Shown: positions 38,165-49,287 of the stretch, piece after piece | Layout: the number at the start of each line of letters is the position of its first letter | Position numbering within the stretch: the stretch's first letter is position 1 | The notes under the pieces: model-generated | What the model was told of the DNA's origin: nothing | The model's database searches: none | The model's input: the letters and a program-made list of their open reading frames with translations, nothing else | Position numbers and translations under genes: made by a program | Assembly (NCBI RefSeq): GCF_046630445.1 | Contig: NC_092341.1 | Coordinates: 2,177,501-2,241,500 of the forward strand | Length of the DNA stretch: 64,000 nt | Reading direction: 5' to 3' | Source of the DNA: Rutidosis leptorrhynchoides | Taxonomy: Eukaryota > Streptophyta > Magnoliopsida > Asterales > Asteraceae

Positions 38165-38290
38165 AGTTAGCGTAATATAACGACACTCGATCAACGTGGT
38201 TATATTACGGTAAGACATACCAAAGTTCTAGTGACACGTGATGGTGGTTAGACTCGATCAACCTAAACACCACCATGTGCCATGTACATG
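38165..38290 (+). other. Tandem hairpin module (copy in G)
   Basis: The first hairpin has perfect 11-bp arms CGTAATATAAC (38171-38181) and GTTATATTACG (38199-38209). The second pairs GATGGTGG with CCACCAT. Layout and loop (CTCGATCAACGTG) match A and C, but the second stem sequence differs while staying paired. Confidence 0.6.
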
Positions 38291-38769
38291 ACTTCATCTA
38301 TTCATGTTTGGACATCTGAAAACTCCGAGAATATTGATAACAACCATACCGGGGACACATCTTCGATTATTGTCGAACCATATTGATGCTTCCGAATGAA
38401 TGACAAATTCTTTCGACTTCAAACATATGTTACACGTGTGTACTATCTCGTTTTCTTATAGTTTTTATAGACGAACTACAAAATGCTTGGTATGCTCACA
38501 TCGAGGCGAAAACTTCTCTCGCCTTACACTCGTACTTCCGGTTCAGGAGGTCCTTATTCTAAATTCTCAATGGAGAGCGACTCTTCACGTCATACAAGTA
38601 TTCGCCGCGAGGGTGGATAGTCCTAACAATCGTTTTCAAAACCCGATAAGAACTTGCCCCGACGAACGTTTTTGGAAACCGATAAATCTTCCGCGACGCG
38701 AATTTTCTTGAGAAACTTGTCCTAGCTAACGTTTTCAATTCCTAGCAAACTTGTTCAATATGCCTTAGG

Positions 38770-39570
38770 GAAATGTACCCCGTTTCGGATCGAGATCCTC
38801 GTTTCACTTCTAGATTTTGGGGTACCTTACAAAAAGCCTCGGGACCGCGTTTAGACATGAGTACCGCGTACCATCCACAACCCGACGGACCGAACAAACA
38901 TACGATTTAAGTCTTGAAAACCATAATACGAATTTGTATTACCAACTTCAAATTTTCTTGAGAAACGTCTTTGCCTTTAATCAAACTCTCTTACTACAAA
39001 ATTTTCATTCGAGTATTGACGCCACACCTTCGAAACCTTATATGACCGGAAACGTCATTCTCCTTTTGTCGAACCAAGTAAACGATGACCAATTCACCGG
39101 GACCGGGATTATTCATGAGCAACCGAGAAAATTTATTCATATTCAGGTAAAACCCTACGCGACTCGTAATCACCAAGAGCTACGCCGATGTTAGACGTAA
39201 ACATTTCAAATTCCACGTGGGAAACCGCGTCACGTTAAGAGTCGCACCTTGGAAAGGTGCAATCCGTTTCGGGAAAACGTAGGAAGCTAAATCCGCGATA
39301 TTTTGATCCTTTAAATTCTTGGGGTGTTTTGGACCCGTCGCTAGCCGTTTAGACTTTTCCGACTCATTTTGGGTCTCCGTTTATCCTACATTCGATGTAT
39401 CAACTCAAAGACGTGTTTTGCGAAACGAGAACTTGTTATCTTCTTTGATGAACTCACTATCGACGATAAACCTCACTTCCTAGGAGGACCGGAAATCATA
39501 AAAATCATGGAGCCAAACCTTAAAACAACATATGATCCCGACCGTCAAAAATTCGTTGAAATACCCTAGG
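38770..39570 (+). pseudogene. pol: Ty3/gypsy integrase remnant of G
   Basis: Frame fragments show [20 protein letters not shown] (38782 onward) and [13 protein letters not shown], the second half of a chromovirus integrase core. The Glu of the DDE triad is replaced (the sequence continues PNKHT) and a TAA follows. Further fragments at 39200-39290 resemble the C-terminal 'GNRVTLRVAPWKG' region, and 39470-39565 may be a chromodomain-like tail. There are multiple frame changes. Everything upstream of the core Asp region is missing. It shows that G descends from an autonomous chromovirus. Confidence 0.75.
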
Positions 39571-39681
39571 ACGTACTTCTCCCTCACTCGTAGAATTGGC
39601 AACGCAAGATCTCGAGGAAGATTCAACAACTACTACTTCCAACTAAATTTCGGGACGAAATTTCTTTTGAGGCGTGGATAA

Positions 39682-42140
39682 TGTAACATCCCGCGTTTTT
39701 CCGTTAAATTTAATTTTAACACCGTCTTTTTTTTTAAAAAACATAATCTTTCGTATTTAAATTAATAGTTTCCGTGAGTAACGTTCATTATATTCCCGCT
39801 ATTTAATTTTTACATCACCCGTTTACTCGAGCGTTTTAAAAATATTCGATCGGTTAAATCCCGCACCCGCTTCTAAACTCGAGGGACTAAAATTGACACG
39901 GGGCAAACTAGTTGACTAGGTCAACTAGTCCACCCCAATCACCACCATTCAATCACCTCCATCTCTCTCTCTTTCTTTCTTTTTTTTCTCTCAAGAACAC
40001 AAACATAAATCATCATCTAAATCCGGATCGGGAAGCAAACTTCAAAACAAATTACATATTCGTGATCCTCTCATCATCCTCTTCGATTTGGTACCAATTT
40101 CATCCATTTTGGGTAACATTTCTAAAACACTAAATTTCTCTAAATTCGTTTTATATACTTGAAATTGTGTTAGTTAGTGTCTATGGCTCGTGTGTAACAT
40201 GAATATATGTTTTGTTTACTCGATTTGTGGTTTGGAGTAACTAGTTTGAGTTTTTGAAATGGGTTTGCTTAATCCTTGATTTTGGATGAGTTAATGTTGT
40301 TAGATTGTTAAAGTGCATGTTTTAATTGTGTTACTAGTATCACTAGCTTCGTTTTGATGCGTAGGTTGATTAAGAAAACTTCAAGCACATGATTATTGAT
40401 TTTTGTGAATTTTGGTTAGGGTTTGATAGACTTAAAACGAGCTTTTGATGTTTCGAATGCCATGAAATGTTATTAGTAAGTGTTTAGTTGTAATGTATGC
40501 TTCAATACCTTCAAAACGGCATATCGTATGTGTAAATTGGATTCCCGAATCATAAAATACGTTTTACGAACTTGAAACTTTGAAAATAAACCTTTCTTGA
40601 TCAATTGACGAGTTTTCGGTTATTGTAAATGATGTTTTTGATTGATGATATGTGGTTAGTTGTATTCCTCGTCAAAATACCTTTTCGACGATATATGATA
40701 GGCATTATAAGTGTTTGCGGGTCAAGAGTTGGGTTGGAAAATGTTTTGGTTCGTGCATACTTTGAAAAACAGGAAAGTGTCTGCCCAGATGGTGGCGCGG
40801 CGCGCCCCATCCCCGCGCGGCGCGCGGATTGACCTGGCCAGATTCTGCTTTGTTTGGCGCATTTTACGCGAAATGTTTGACTAGCTACCGACCTCCGATT
40901 CACCTGAAACTTGTTTTAATATACTTGTATATGAATATTTAGCATAGAAAAATAGTCCGGGACCCGACCCGAACATGTTGACTTTTTCGTTGACTTTGAC
41001 CAAGTTTGACTTTTAGTCAAACTTAACCAAACTTTTATGCAATCGTTCTAACATGCTTTTATACTTGATTCTCGCATGAAACTTGGCAACGTGATTCACA
41101 TGCTATACTTAATCGAGTCGTAACGAGCCATAGGACTAATTGAACACATTTCGCCCGACCTTGTGTCGTAACCGGTTAATTGACACAACTTACTTGTTTA
41201 GGTCAAGGCTAAGCAACTTTCATGCATACGTTACTTTGTGAAGTACTTTTATACTCGTGCACTCGAGGTGAGATCATAGTCCCACCTTTTCAACAACTTT
41301 TATTCTTTTAAATCGTGGGCTGAGAAACATATACATTACATACTTATATACATTTCACATGTATATATACTTTTCATACTTTTATACTTTGAACACAAAT
41401 ACGAATACAAAGATACAGACGAGTTAGAACAAAAGTCCTCAATCCAATTATCATTAGTTCCACTTGCAGGGTGTAAGTGTAAGCGAGTGATTATGTTGTG
41501 TGGCCATACGGGTTTAACGAACCCTCATTCAGACGGTTCACTACCGTTAGTGGATGAAATATAATTTCAACGTGCATAGTGTATGTTCTAACACTATATT
41601 CAAAATTCAGAGGGAAGATTCAGTTAAGCTTTGGTAATTGGGTGCTCGCAATACAAACTACATTCTTCGGAATAAATGCGATTTGGATAATCATCTATAC
41701 AAACTATTGTGGTTCAAATTATACTTTTACAAATACATTTATGATCTCACCAACGTTTTTCGTTGACAGTTTTCTATATGTTTCTCAGGTTCATACTCGG
41801 CTACTTGATACATGCTTCCGCACTCTTGATTTCTTGATTGGAGTCTACCATGCATGCATACGCTAGGGATAGCATTTTTGGATTCAAACTTTTGTCTACT
41901 TACTTACGCTATTTATAGCAACTGTGGTTTCAAACTAATTATGTCGCAAGTTATTTCATTCATACTTTATAACTTTGTAAACTTAAACTTATTGTCGATC
42001 CGTTTGTTAAACTAAACTTTGTACCTTTCAAATGAACGCGACATAATTTTGGTCAAACGAGTCTCATATAGGGACTACGACCATGCAACGGGACCTAAGT
42101 TAACGACGCCGTCAATAACGGTTTTGGTCGGGTCGTTACA
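39682..42140 (+). repeat. 3' LTR of G
   Basis: Paired with 35011-37470. It follows TTTCGGGACGAAATTTCTTT and a purine-rich TTGAGGCGTGGATAA that acts as polypurine tract. Differences seen: G/A at 35549, 36157 and 36869, A/G near 37408, C/T near 37413 (5' LTR coordinates, approximate), and one T in a T-run. Confidence 0.93.
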
Positions 42141-42593
42141 CGTATGTTTATGAGAAATGAAAATATGAAATCTTGGGGTCTATTAAAATGATGTAAATGA
42201 TTATTTATGTTAAACTAATGAACTCACCAACCTTTTGGTTGACACTTTAAAGCATGTTTATTTTCAGGTTTGAAAGAAATCTTCCGATGTGCATTAGCTC
42301 ATTTTAAGGATATTACTTGGAGTCATTCATGACATATTTCAAAAGACGTTGCATTCGAGTCGTTGAGTTCGTCAAGATTATTTTAAGTCAAGTATAGATG
42401 GATATATTATGAAATGGTATGCATGCTGTCAACTTTCGATGAAATGAAAGATTGTCTTTTCAAAAACGAATGTAATGTTTGTAAAATGTATCATATAGAG
42501 GTCAAGTACCTTGCGATGTAATCAACTATTGTGAATTGTTTGTAATCGATATGGACTTCGTCCAGATGGATTAGGACGGGTCCTTTCATACAC

Positions 42594-45127
42594 CAATTTT
42601 CACAAATCCCACTGTTGTGTTTTGTTTAAAAAGCAAATCTACAAACTGAATCCCTTTAACCGAAAAACATATACATGAACCAAAACTGGTGACAAATCCA
42701 AAACCACCTCTACCACCTATAGCCTCCGGCAACCGGCAACCGTCCAAAACAAGTTTTGCATTACGAGCAGTGATATCCATTCTCCGGTAATCAACTCAAG
42801 AAAAATACTGTAATTTGGATTCCGACTTCCGTTTTGAATAATGTATTGAAGAGTGATATATGAATTTCGTCATCAACTTTGATTCTCATCCGAGTCCCTT
42901 AATTCTTGTTCAAGTTTTGACACATTACCATAATACTTTTACTTCAGAGAATCTTAGTCTCCACCTTCAGTAGCCTCAACCTCCGTCTTCCGTACACAAT
43001 GGCCTATTATGATAACTCAACAGCCGGTGAAAGTTTTGCGCGATGTAGCATGAAGACATACCCAAAACATTGATGAATGGTTCATTTTTTACATACTTGA
43101 AGACTCATATTGGAAAATAAAAGTATATAGATAAGACAAGAAGGTGCAAGTCATTTGACAAAGTCAAGATACTCCAGCTTGTGGGTACAAAATGCAAAAT
43201 CACGTCAACTCGTCTTCGATTCAAGTTCATCCGAATTCATCATTTCCAAAGAATTTCACTATGATTATGTGATTTGATGTGGAAGTACAAAATAAATCAA
43301 TACTGAATAAGAGATCCATGCTACCTCACCAAAATGGGAATGACATTGCAACTTAAGTAATGATCACTCACGTACTAAAGAAAACGGATAGCGATATTGT
43401 TTGAAACACATAAAGGAAGAAAGTAGTCAAGCTCCGGCATCCGTGTTCCGGGTTGCGTATTCAGTTTATAAAGCACATCGGCTATCACACAGACCTCAGA
43501 GGTGTATTCGAGACATTTCAGAAATTATCATAACACTGAAGCAATCAAATAACCAAATGTTCAAAGGTCACGTTTGGGTTGAAATTGGTGTGGAGGCAGC
43601 AATATAAGAAGCATGTGAAGACAAATCATGCAATACATCCAGCTCATAAAAAAAAAAAAGAGAACAACACAATGCAGATTTCGATGGATAGCTTTTTAGA
43701 TTAACTAACTACACTTAGGGGGATGTGTATTCTTATGAAGAATATTTGCTTGAAGAGGAACAAAATAAAATATCTGTTGAAGAAACATTATCGGTCCATA
43801 ACCCGAGTTGTTGAGAAGATATATTTCCACATGGTTTACGGCCAAGATAATATCGTCGGACAAACATTGTATACGCATCTTACGAAAAAGGAACATATAT
43901 ATTACAGAATGCCAACTACTTACTCCGACATGCACCCTGCAAAATGTTTTAGATTAAACACGCTAGTCAGCTGGATAAAACTTCAAGATAGCATCATGAA
44001 CAATGACATTCATTTGAGACTTTGAAGTCCGTGATAATTCATCCGGCAAGCGTTCAGCAATAAATATTAAGGTCATTAATATCTTTAAAGCAATTAACAC
44101 CGACCTTTGGATCCAAGCTGATTACTCTATGATACATGATCGTTTTAAGGGATACAGTAACAACCAATCACACAGTAATGAGACCAGTGAAAGTCAACTG
44201 AATTCATGGTGCCATTATGCGTTCATTGTCATTATTTCGAATATTCATCGTCATGGGCTTTTATTCCATAATACATGTTGGCACTTCAAGGAAAAATCCA
44301 CTCCATTCAATCTGGGATTTGTTGTCTTCAAAGTTGCATGGAAACCAACCGGACCCCGTATGTCGGTTTCGTAAAAATAAAGCTACTTCGCACTCCGTTT
44401 AAACAAAAAATGTATAATGATGGTACCCGCCTTCAATTAATCAATGACAACATGAAATGTGATTCAGTTTAGTTCAAACCTTTTTAGCACCAATGAGGGC
44501 TTTGAGTTAAAAACATATGAAATCTAAGAATTTCGCAGACAAGAACTTGTTGCCAGATTTACAAACTAGAACTATGCAAGTGGTTATTATAAAAATCTCA
44601 TTTCGCACCTCGGACGATCGATAACTTGCTCAAATTTATGTTATTATATTACATTCACCATCCTGGAAAATATTCAACATTGAACTTCAGTTAAAGTTTC
44701 ATTCCAATAGCTCCATTTAACAAATTACAAAGGCGGAAGGATAACAAATTATCATCGGACTCCGTCAAGCAGAAGTTACAATGACCTCATCAATACATAC
44801 TTGATAAATTTCCCATTGCCATTTCTGATACCATTTTCTTCTTGCTCCGTTGTGCTACCATTATATGAATCTAGATTCACTAAGTCATCGTTCACCGTCT
44901 ACCGTTCACCACCAACTGTCAATGGAATCCGTCCACCATTCATAAAAGCGTTTTAGAACTAAAAGAAGGAAAAACGATTATCCCTGTTGAAAGCAACATG
45001 ATTTATCCGAAAAACTACATCAGTAAAAGTAAACACCGTGTGAAGATAAAAGTGTTGTTCACAATTTTCAAGATATGGCATGCGTACACAGTAGAGTATG
45101 CCTACAAGTTTTAGGCAAGCCTATTAT

Positions 45128-45163
<36 letters not shown>

Positions 45164-45624
45164 AGTGGAGCAGCTTTTCAAACAAATCAGAAGAGTATGT
45201 AACATTTTATCTTCAAAGTACATTTCCAAAGAACATTGTGTCAAGTAACCGTACAACACTTCAAGCAGAAGATATAACATATATATTGAAGACATACTCC
45301 AGATTCTGGGTTCACAAGTAGGGTCCAGAAGTATAAAGGAAAAAAAACATTCTCGCCGTCTAGTGTTAAAATATCATATCGACATATTTCAAGAAGAGCA
45401 TGTGAAAATAAGGAGCATTTATATATATCAAGGATTTTTTATTACAACAACTTCAGCAAAAGACATGCGAATCGTACGCAAACATAATGGAGCATGCTGG
45501 AGGGTTGCATATAGATTTGCAAAGATCTTGACACATTTTTATATTTATCAACCATATGCAACATGACTCATCATCTCAAGCACAAGCCCATCACATTATA
45601 TGCATGTTATTCGCTAAGAATTCA
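42594..45624 (+). other. Decayed internal region of F
   Basis: About 3 kb in which I recognise no gene. It includes an A-run of about 32 (45129-45160). A minus-strand frame (42780-42586) begins MDITARNAKLVLDGCRLPE and looks protein-like in composition but matches nothing I know. The frames 43723-44025 and 44129-44374 are likewise unassigned. Confidence 0.4.
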
Positions 45625-45762
45625 AGATTAAGACCGTGATTGGAAAGATCATATCGAATAGTAAAGGCAAATGATAATGGATTATATATGCTCTCAACGC
45701 CAACCGGAGAAGAGCTGGGAAGACTTTGAAAGGCAATAAACTTAAAGAAATTTTATGCGTAG
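45625..45762 (+). pseudogene. pol: Integrase C-terminal remnant of F
   Basis: The frame contains VKANDNGLYMLSTPTGEE and NLKKFYA followed by TAG, matching the E integrase end (16394-16784). Two TGA codons stand at Trp positions (near 45637 and 45726). It establishes that F lies on the + strand and belongs with E. Confidence 0.8.
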
Positions 45763-45910
45763 TACTGTATGTTCAGATAGCCCGATCAACTATCTAGAAC
45801 ATGAGATACGGTCGTAAATGTAAAAATTTCTTTAAAAGTAAGAAATAAAACAATTATTCTTACGGCAAAATATTCATATTTTTATCCGGCCAAGGATTTT
45901 TTAGCCCAGG

Positions 45911-45930
45911 TGTCACATAGCTGTGTGTCA
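45911..45930. other. Conserved imperfect palindrome downstream of pol (F copy)
   Basis: TGTCACATAGCTGTGTGTCA, the exact reverse complement of 16224-16243 in E. The surrounding 150 bp are also conserved, although the F coding sequence is decayed. Confidence 0.6.
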
Positions 45931-46607
45931 TCCCTGCCCTCATAAGAGATATCTAGTCTCGGTGGCAGAAGTTCAATCGTAAACAAAAGGTTAAAAAGGC
46001 ACGGTTTAACAACCGTAACATAGCCGACAAATAGATCGTAGATTTAGAACCTACGAAATGTCGACGATAAGAAAAATTACAAGAACTAGTTCTTTCGACT
46101 TAAAGTCGAGCAAATAAAGCTTTGTCAATAATTCAAAGTACAACTTTTTAAGCCGCACAATACATAAGCGCAAAATACACAATGAACAAGAGCATCGTGG
46201 AAATGATAATATATACCCGTTCAGAGTTTTTCGGCTAAAACAAGCAATCTAAGACATCAATCAGGCCGCTCTCCGTTATGCGTAAACCCTGAAGGCAGCT
46301 TTTTATGCTTAAGCCCTTATACAAATTGCGTGAGCATCACATATGCTACGTCCGTAAAAAGCAAAAGTTTAATCACATAATCTTCGCATGAAGTCAAACA
46401 ATTATAACATGACAAATATATACATGGCAAGATTTTCAAAAATTCTAAAACAGGCTCCATAATCAAAATCGAGTTATTTGGAGAATCATTAGAAAACATA
46501 TCATTTCAGTGGCAGATAACAGCAACTATATGTTCCTAAGGCAGGGAGGCACTTGATTTCTTTTTTATAGTTTAATGACTTCATTTTTTGGCAAAACTAA
46601 AGTCATC

Positions 46608-46621
46608 AAACTGGAGAGACT
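46608..46621 (+). promoter_or_regulatory. Polypurine tract of F
   Basis: AAACTGGAGAGACT just before the LTR start TAATGG. It corresponds to the G-rich tracts of E and H with two interruptions. Confidence 0.7.
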
Positions 46622-47330
46622 TAATGGTGTATCTTATGGTCTACATGCATAAAATGAAAGATGTGGAGCTCTGAGTTACGGACGTTTTGGCTTTTGAATC
46701 ACCTCAATCGGAGTTCGTATGAGAAAGTTATGCCCAAATTAGTGAAGACATGCAAGTTATTGGGCTTTCCCATTAATTAAGCCCAAAAAACTCCTCACTA
46801 GCCCAAACTTTGCCTATAAATAGAAGAGCTCCCCAACTCATTTGGTACAAGAAAAGAGGAGCAGCCATTTCACTTTCTCTCTCACATACTTTCCCTCCAT
46901 TCTCCACTCTCCACTCTCCATGACTTCGAGTCCCAATTTATGGGCAGCATACTACTCTTTATCTAGACTTTCTCTCTCATACATGTTTTCTCTCTCTAGA
47001 CTTCATCTGTCATCCGCCCATCACCAAGGCATGACTTCATCCTCCCAGCTCCACGGCATGACTTCATCCGCCCAGCTCCAAGGCATGACTTCATCCGCCC
47101 AGCACCAAGGCATGACTTCATCCGGCCAGCACCAAGGATACATGCAGAACATATGTAAGCCCTATTTTAAGATTGACTTAAGCCAGACCATGGTTTTAGA
47201 CCATGATCCGCGTCTGCAGGGATTCGTCCCGAGGGTAAATGTCAATCGGCAAACTACTCCTCACATGGTTCATTCTACTTTGCACTAGTACGTATATACC
47301 TACTCTATAGTAAGGAAATACGTATTAACA
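46622..47330 (+). repeat. 3' LTR of F
   Basis: 709 bp, TAATGGTGTATC to CGTATTAACA. TATA box TATAAATAG at 46815-46823. Differs from the 5' LTR at about 25 positions plus one minisatellite unit. The frame 46842-47288 is LTR sequence with no homology. Confidence 0.9.
47010..47144 (+). repeat. 27-bp minisatellite in F LTR
   Basis: Five units starting TCATCCGCCCAGC (the last diverges into GGATACATG). The 5' LTR has four, two on each side of C. Confidence 0.9.
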
Positions 47331-47335
47331 GTACC

Positions 47336-48712
47336 ATACACTAGACTGAAAGGTGTTTCCCCCGTGCTCCGCTTTGGCATTATCCGGTGTGCCCACAACA
47401 CATTTGGCAGCTCGTCCACCCATCCGGTTTGACTCAATCCCAACCGTGCCTTAATGCCAGCAACGATTTCTTTGTTGGTAACCTCCACTTATCCATTCGC
47501 TTGAGGATGAGCAACAGATGTAAAGTTTTGCTTTATGCCCAGCTCTTCATCTTTTAAGGCGATAGGTATTTCATGATACCCCTTAGCTGCATCTAAGAAA
47601 CATTTGAATCGATATCCTGCCAATGATTCAACCTTCCAATCAATTTCAGGTAAAGGATAATTATCATTTGGACATGCTTTATTGATATCCGTGAAATCCA
47701 CACACATCCGCCATGAATTGTCCGGCTTGCTAACCATGACTGGATTGGCCACCCATGTCTGATATTTGACCTCTCGCACGATCCTAGCATCCACCAAACT
47801 TCGTAACTCATCACGGAGGAATTTGCTTCTTTCTGGCGCCATGCCTCGCTTCTTTTGACAAACAGGATGTATGTTGGGATTCATGTTTAGCCTATGCTCT
47901 GCAACTTCCCTTGGAACACCGGTCATATCAGACGGGTGCCATGCAAAAACGTCTAAATTTGTAGTCAAAATGTTGTATAATTTTTCTTTACATTCTGCGG
48001 ATAACGTGTGCCCAATTATGATTTTCTGATCTAGAAATTTAAGATTCGGTGAAATTGACCCATCATCGTGTATGATTGGCTTAATTATTACCTTTGTTAC
48101 TTGAGAACACTCAATTGACTTCTGTCGTTCTGCATATAACATTGCTACTCCGCCTGGCGTTGGAAACTTCATCATGCCATGTACAGTTGATGTTACAGCT
48201 TCAAACGTCATTAAAGCAGTTCTTCCCAAAATTATGTTATACTGTGAATTTTCTTTAACCACCAGGAACTCAATGTTGGCAGTGCATCTTAGGGGTGGTT
48301 TGCCCAAGGTTACTTCAAGCAGAATACTTCCTTTAGACCAAGACGGTTCACTTGTAAAACTTGCTAACGGCACATATGTTTCCTTCATTTTTTCTTGTAC
48401 ATCTTTGGGAAGCTGTATGAAGCAACGTTCATACATAATGTCTGCTCCAGCTCCTGTATCAGTATAAATGTTGCGTATTAAGCAATTAGTAACTCGTGCT
48501 TCTATAATCACTGGACCATCGGATGGATTTGTGTTAAACATAGAAGGAAATGATATTAATTGCTCTTTCCAATCTTCTAACACTTCTGCCTTCCTCCGTT
48601 GTCCAGCTTTCCATGGATGTATCATTCCTACTTCTATGGGTACCAATTCGTTACCCTCGCCTTCTTTGTCAGTGTTGGTGAGATGATTCTTCTTAATAAT
48701 GGATGGCGCCAT
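47336..48712 (-). pseudogene. pol: E pol: protease, partial RT fused to integrase
   Basis: Starts at the ATG on the primer site (48712) with MAPSIIKK. Numbering from the upstream ATG at 48721, the retropepsin motif YTDTGAGADIMY is at residues 86-97, LGRTAL near 166, and RT begins with WRMCVDFTDINKACPNDNYP near 337 and KCFLDAAKGYHEI near 373. The sequence then jumps at DEELGIKQNF into integrase (TSVAHPQANG). Thus the RT active site (YVDD), RNase H and the integrase N-terminus are deleted. A TAA at 47489-47491 stands at a Gln position; the same frame continues with VEVTNKEIVAG to SLVYGT, where F inserted. There is no gag between primer site and protease. Confidence 0.9.
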
Positions 48713-49287
48713 TGTTAACACCTATTTCCTTATGAGGTAAGGCTTAGTTTGCCAACACGATACTAGAAGTAATCTAGCTTTAGGTGGGCGAGTGTTGCCG
48801 ATTGATGTTTGCCCTTGGGAAATAATCCCTGCAGACCCGGTTCACAAGTATAGAAACTTGTGGGGTGGCTTCATCAATCTGTCATCCGTAGAGCGTAGAA
48901 TTGCTAGCCGGATGACTTTTAGTGAGAGAAAGTGCTAGAGAGAGAGTTGAAGTCTCTGCTCTCAAATTTTTCAGAATGTCTGAACCCTATAAAATGACGA
49001 CCCAAGGGGTCTATTTATAGTGTCAGATCCACCGGATTGTTCTGAGACACGTGTCAAATAATGATACGTTCTGTTATTCGTGATCCGAAATTTATGCTGA
49101 ATAGGGCGCTCTCCGTTCAGGGCTTATGCACTAGGCGGCCTTCAGGGCTTACGTATGATGGAGCAGCCTGTACAGTGGAGAACGCTGGGCGGACAGTCTC
49201 ATAAAACTGTTGTTCTCAGTGCTTCTGATGGTAATTTTATGCGATCATTATGCCTTTTATGCGTGTATACGATAGGATACACCATTA
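48713..49287 (-). repeat. 5' LTR of E
   Basis: 575 bp. In element orientation TAATGGTGTATCC ... TTAACA, then ATGGCGCC. G-box GACACGTGTC at 49046-49055 and TATA box at 49011-49020. The primer site with overlapping ATG is at 48712-48703. Confidence 0.92.

Larger units (their letters stand above)
35011..42140 (+). mobile_element. Element G: young non-autonomous chromovirus-like retrotransposon
   Basis: Flanked by CGTAT at 35006-35010 and 42141-42145. LTRs of 2460 and 2459 bp bracket an internal region of 2211 bp with an initiator-Met primer site, a hairpin module, a broken integrase fragment and a polypurine tract. I count five substitutions and one 1-base indel between the LTRs, which implies an insertion of the order of 0.1 My under a rate near 1e-8. 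It has no gag, protease or RT, so it must have moved with borrowed proteins. Related to the C family by LTR blocks and the hairpin module. Confidence 0.92.
31348..42588 (+). repeat. Solo LTR D (4.1 kb of the C family), interrupted by G
   Basis: Starts TGTGATGACCC and ends GGGTCCTTTCA, flanked by TACAC at 31343-31347 and 42589-42593. No internal region or second LTR is present, so it is a solo LTR from LTR-LTR recombination. Without G it is about 4106 bp (31348-35010 and 42146-42588). It carries a SINE-like module (33490-33615), an ATT array and an imperfect duplication of about 100 bp (34520-34700). The frame 32132-32404 has no recognised homolog. Confidence 0.88.
16790..47330 (+). mobile_element. 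Element F: Tat-type Ty3/gypsy relic nested in E
   Basis: Flanked by GTACC at 16785-16789 and 47331-47335. 5' LTR in two pieces (16790-17236 and 29318-29552, split by C), primer-binding site 29554, internal region 29553-46621, 3' LTR 46622-47330. Without inserts the internal region is about 5 kb and almost fully decayed; only an integrase tail (45625-45762) is recognised. It shares the primer site, MAPS start, TA...CA LTR ends and post-pol block with E, so they are one subfamily. The antisense gene present in E and H is absent here. Confidence 0.88.
12716..49287 (-). mobile_element. Element E: Tat-type Ty3/gypsy retrotransposon with antisense gene
   Basis: Flanked by CTTCT at 12711-12715 and 49288-49292. 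On the minus strand the order is 5' LTR (49287-48713), primer-binding site, protease/partial RT/partial integrase (48712-47336), integrase C-terminus (16784-16394), an antisense spliced gene (13704-15793, + strand), polypurine tract (13300-13290) and 3' LTR (13289-12716). F interrupts the integrase. No gag gene is present. The LTRs differ at about 18 positions in 574 by my count, so this is not a recent insertion. Confidence 0.9.

Noticed and set aside
16394..48712. Reading E and F as one autonomous element
   Set aside because: The GTACC duplication, opposite polarity of the purine tracts and rejoining of the E integrase frame show that F is inserted in E.
49155..49287. Upstream start of the copia-1 pol ORF
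   Set aside because: This part lies in the LTR of E and is joined by chance; the copia reading frame begins at 49288 as the continuation of 12715.
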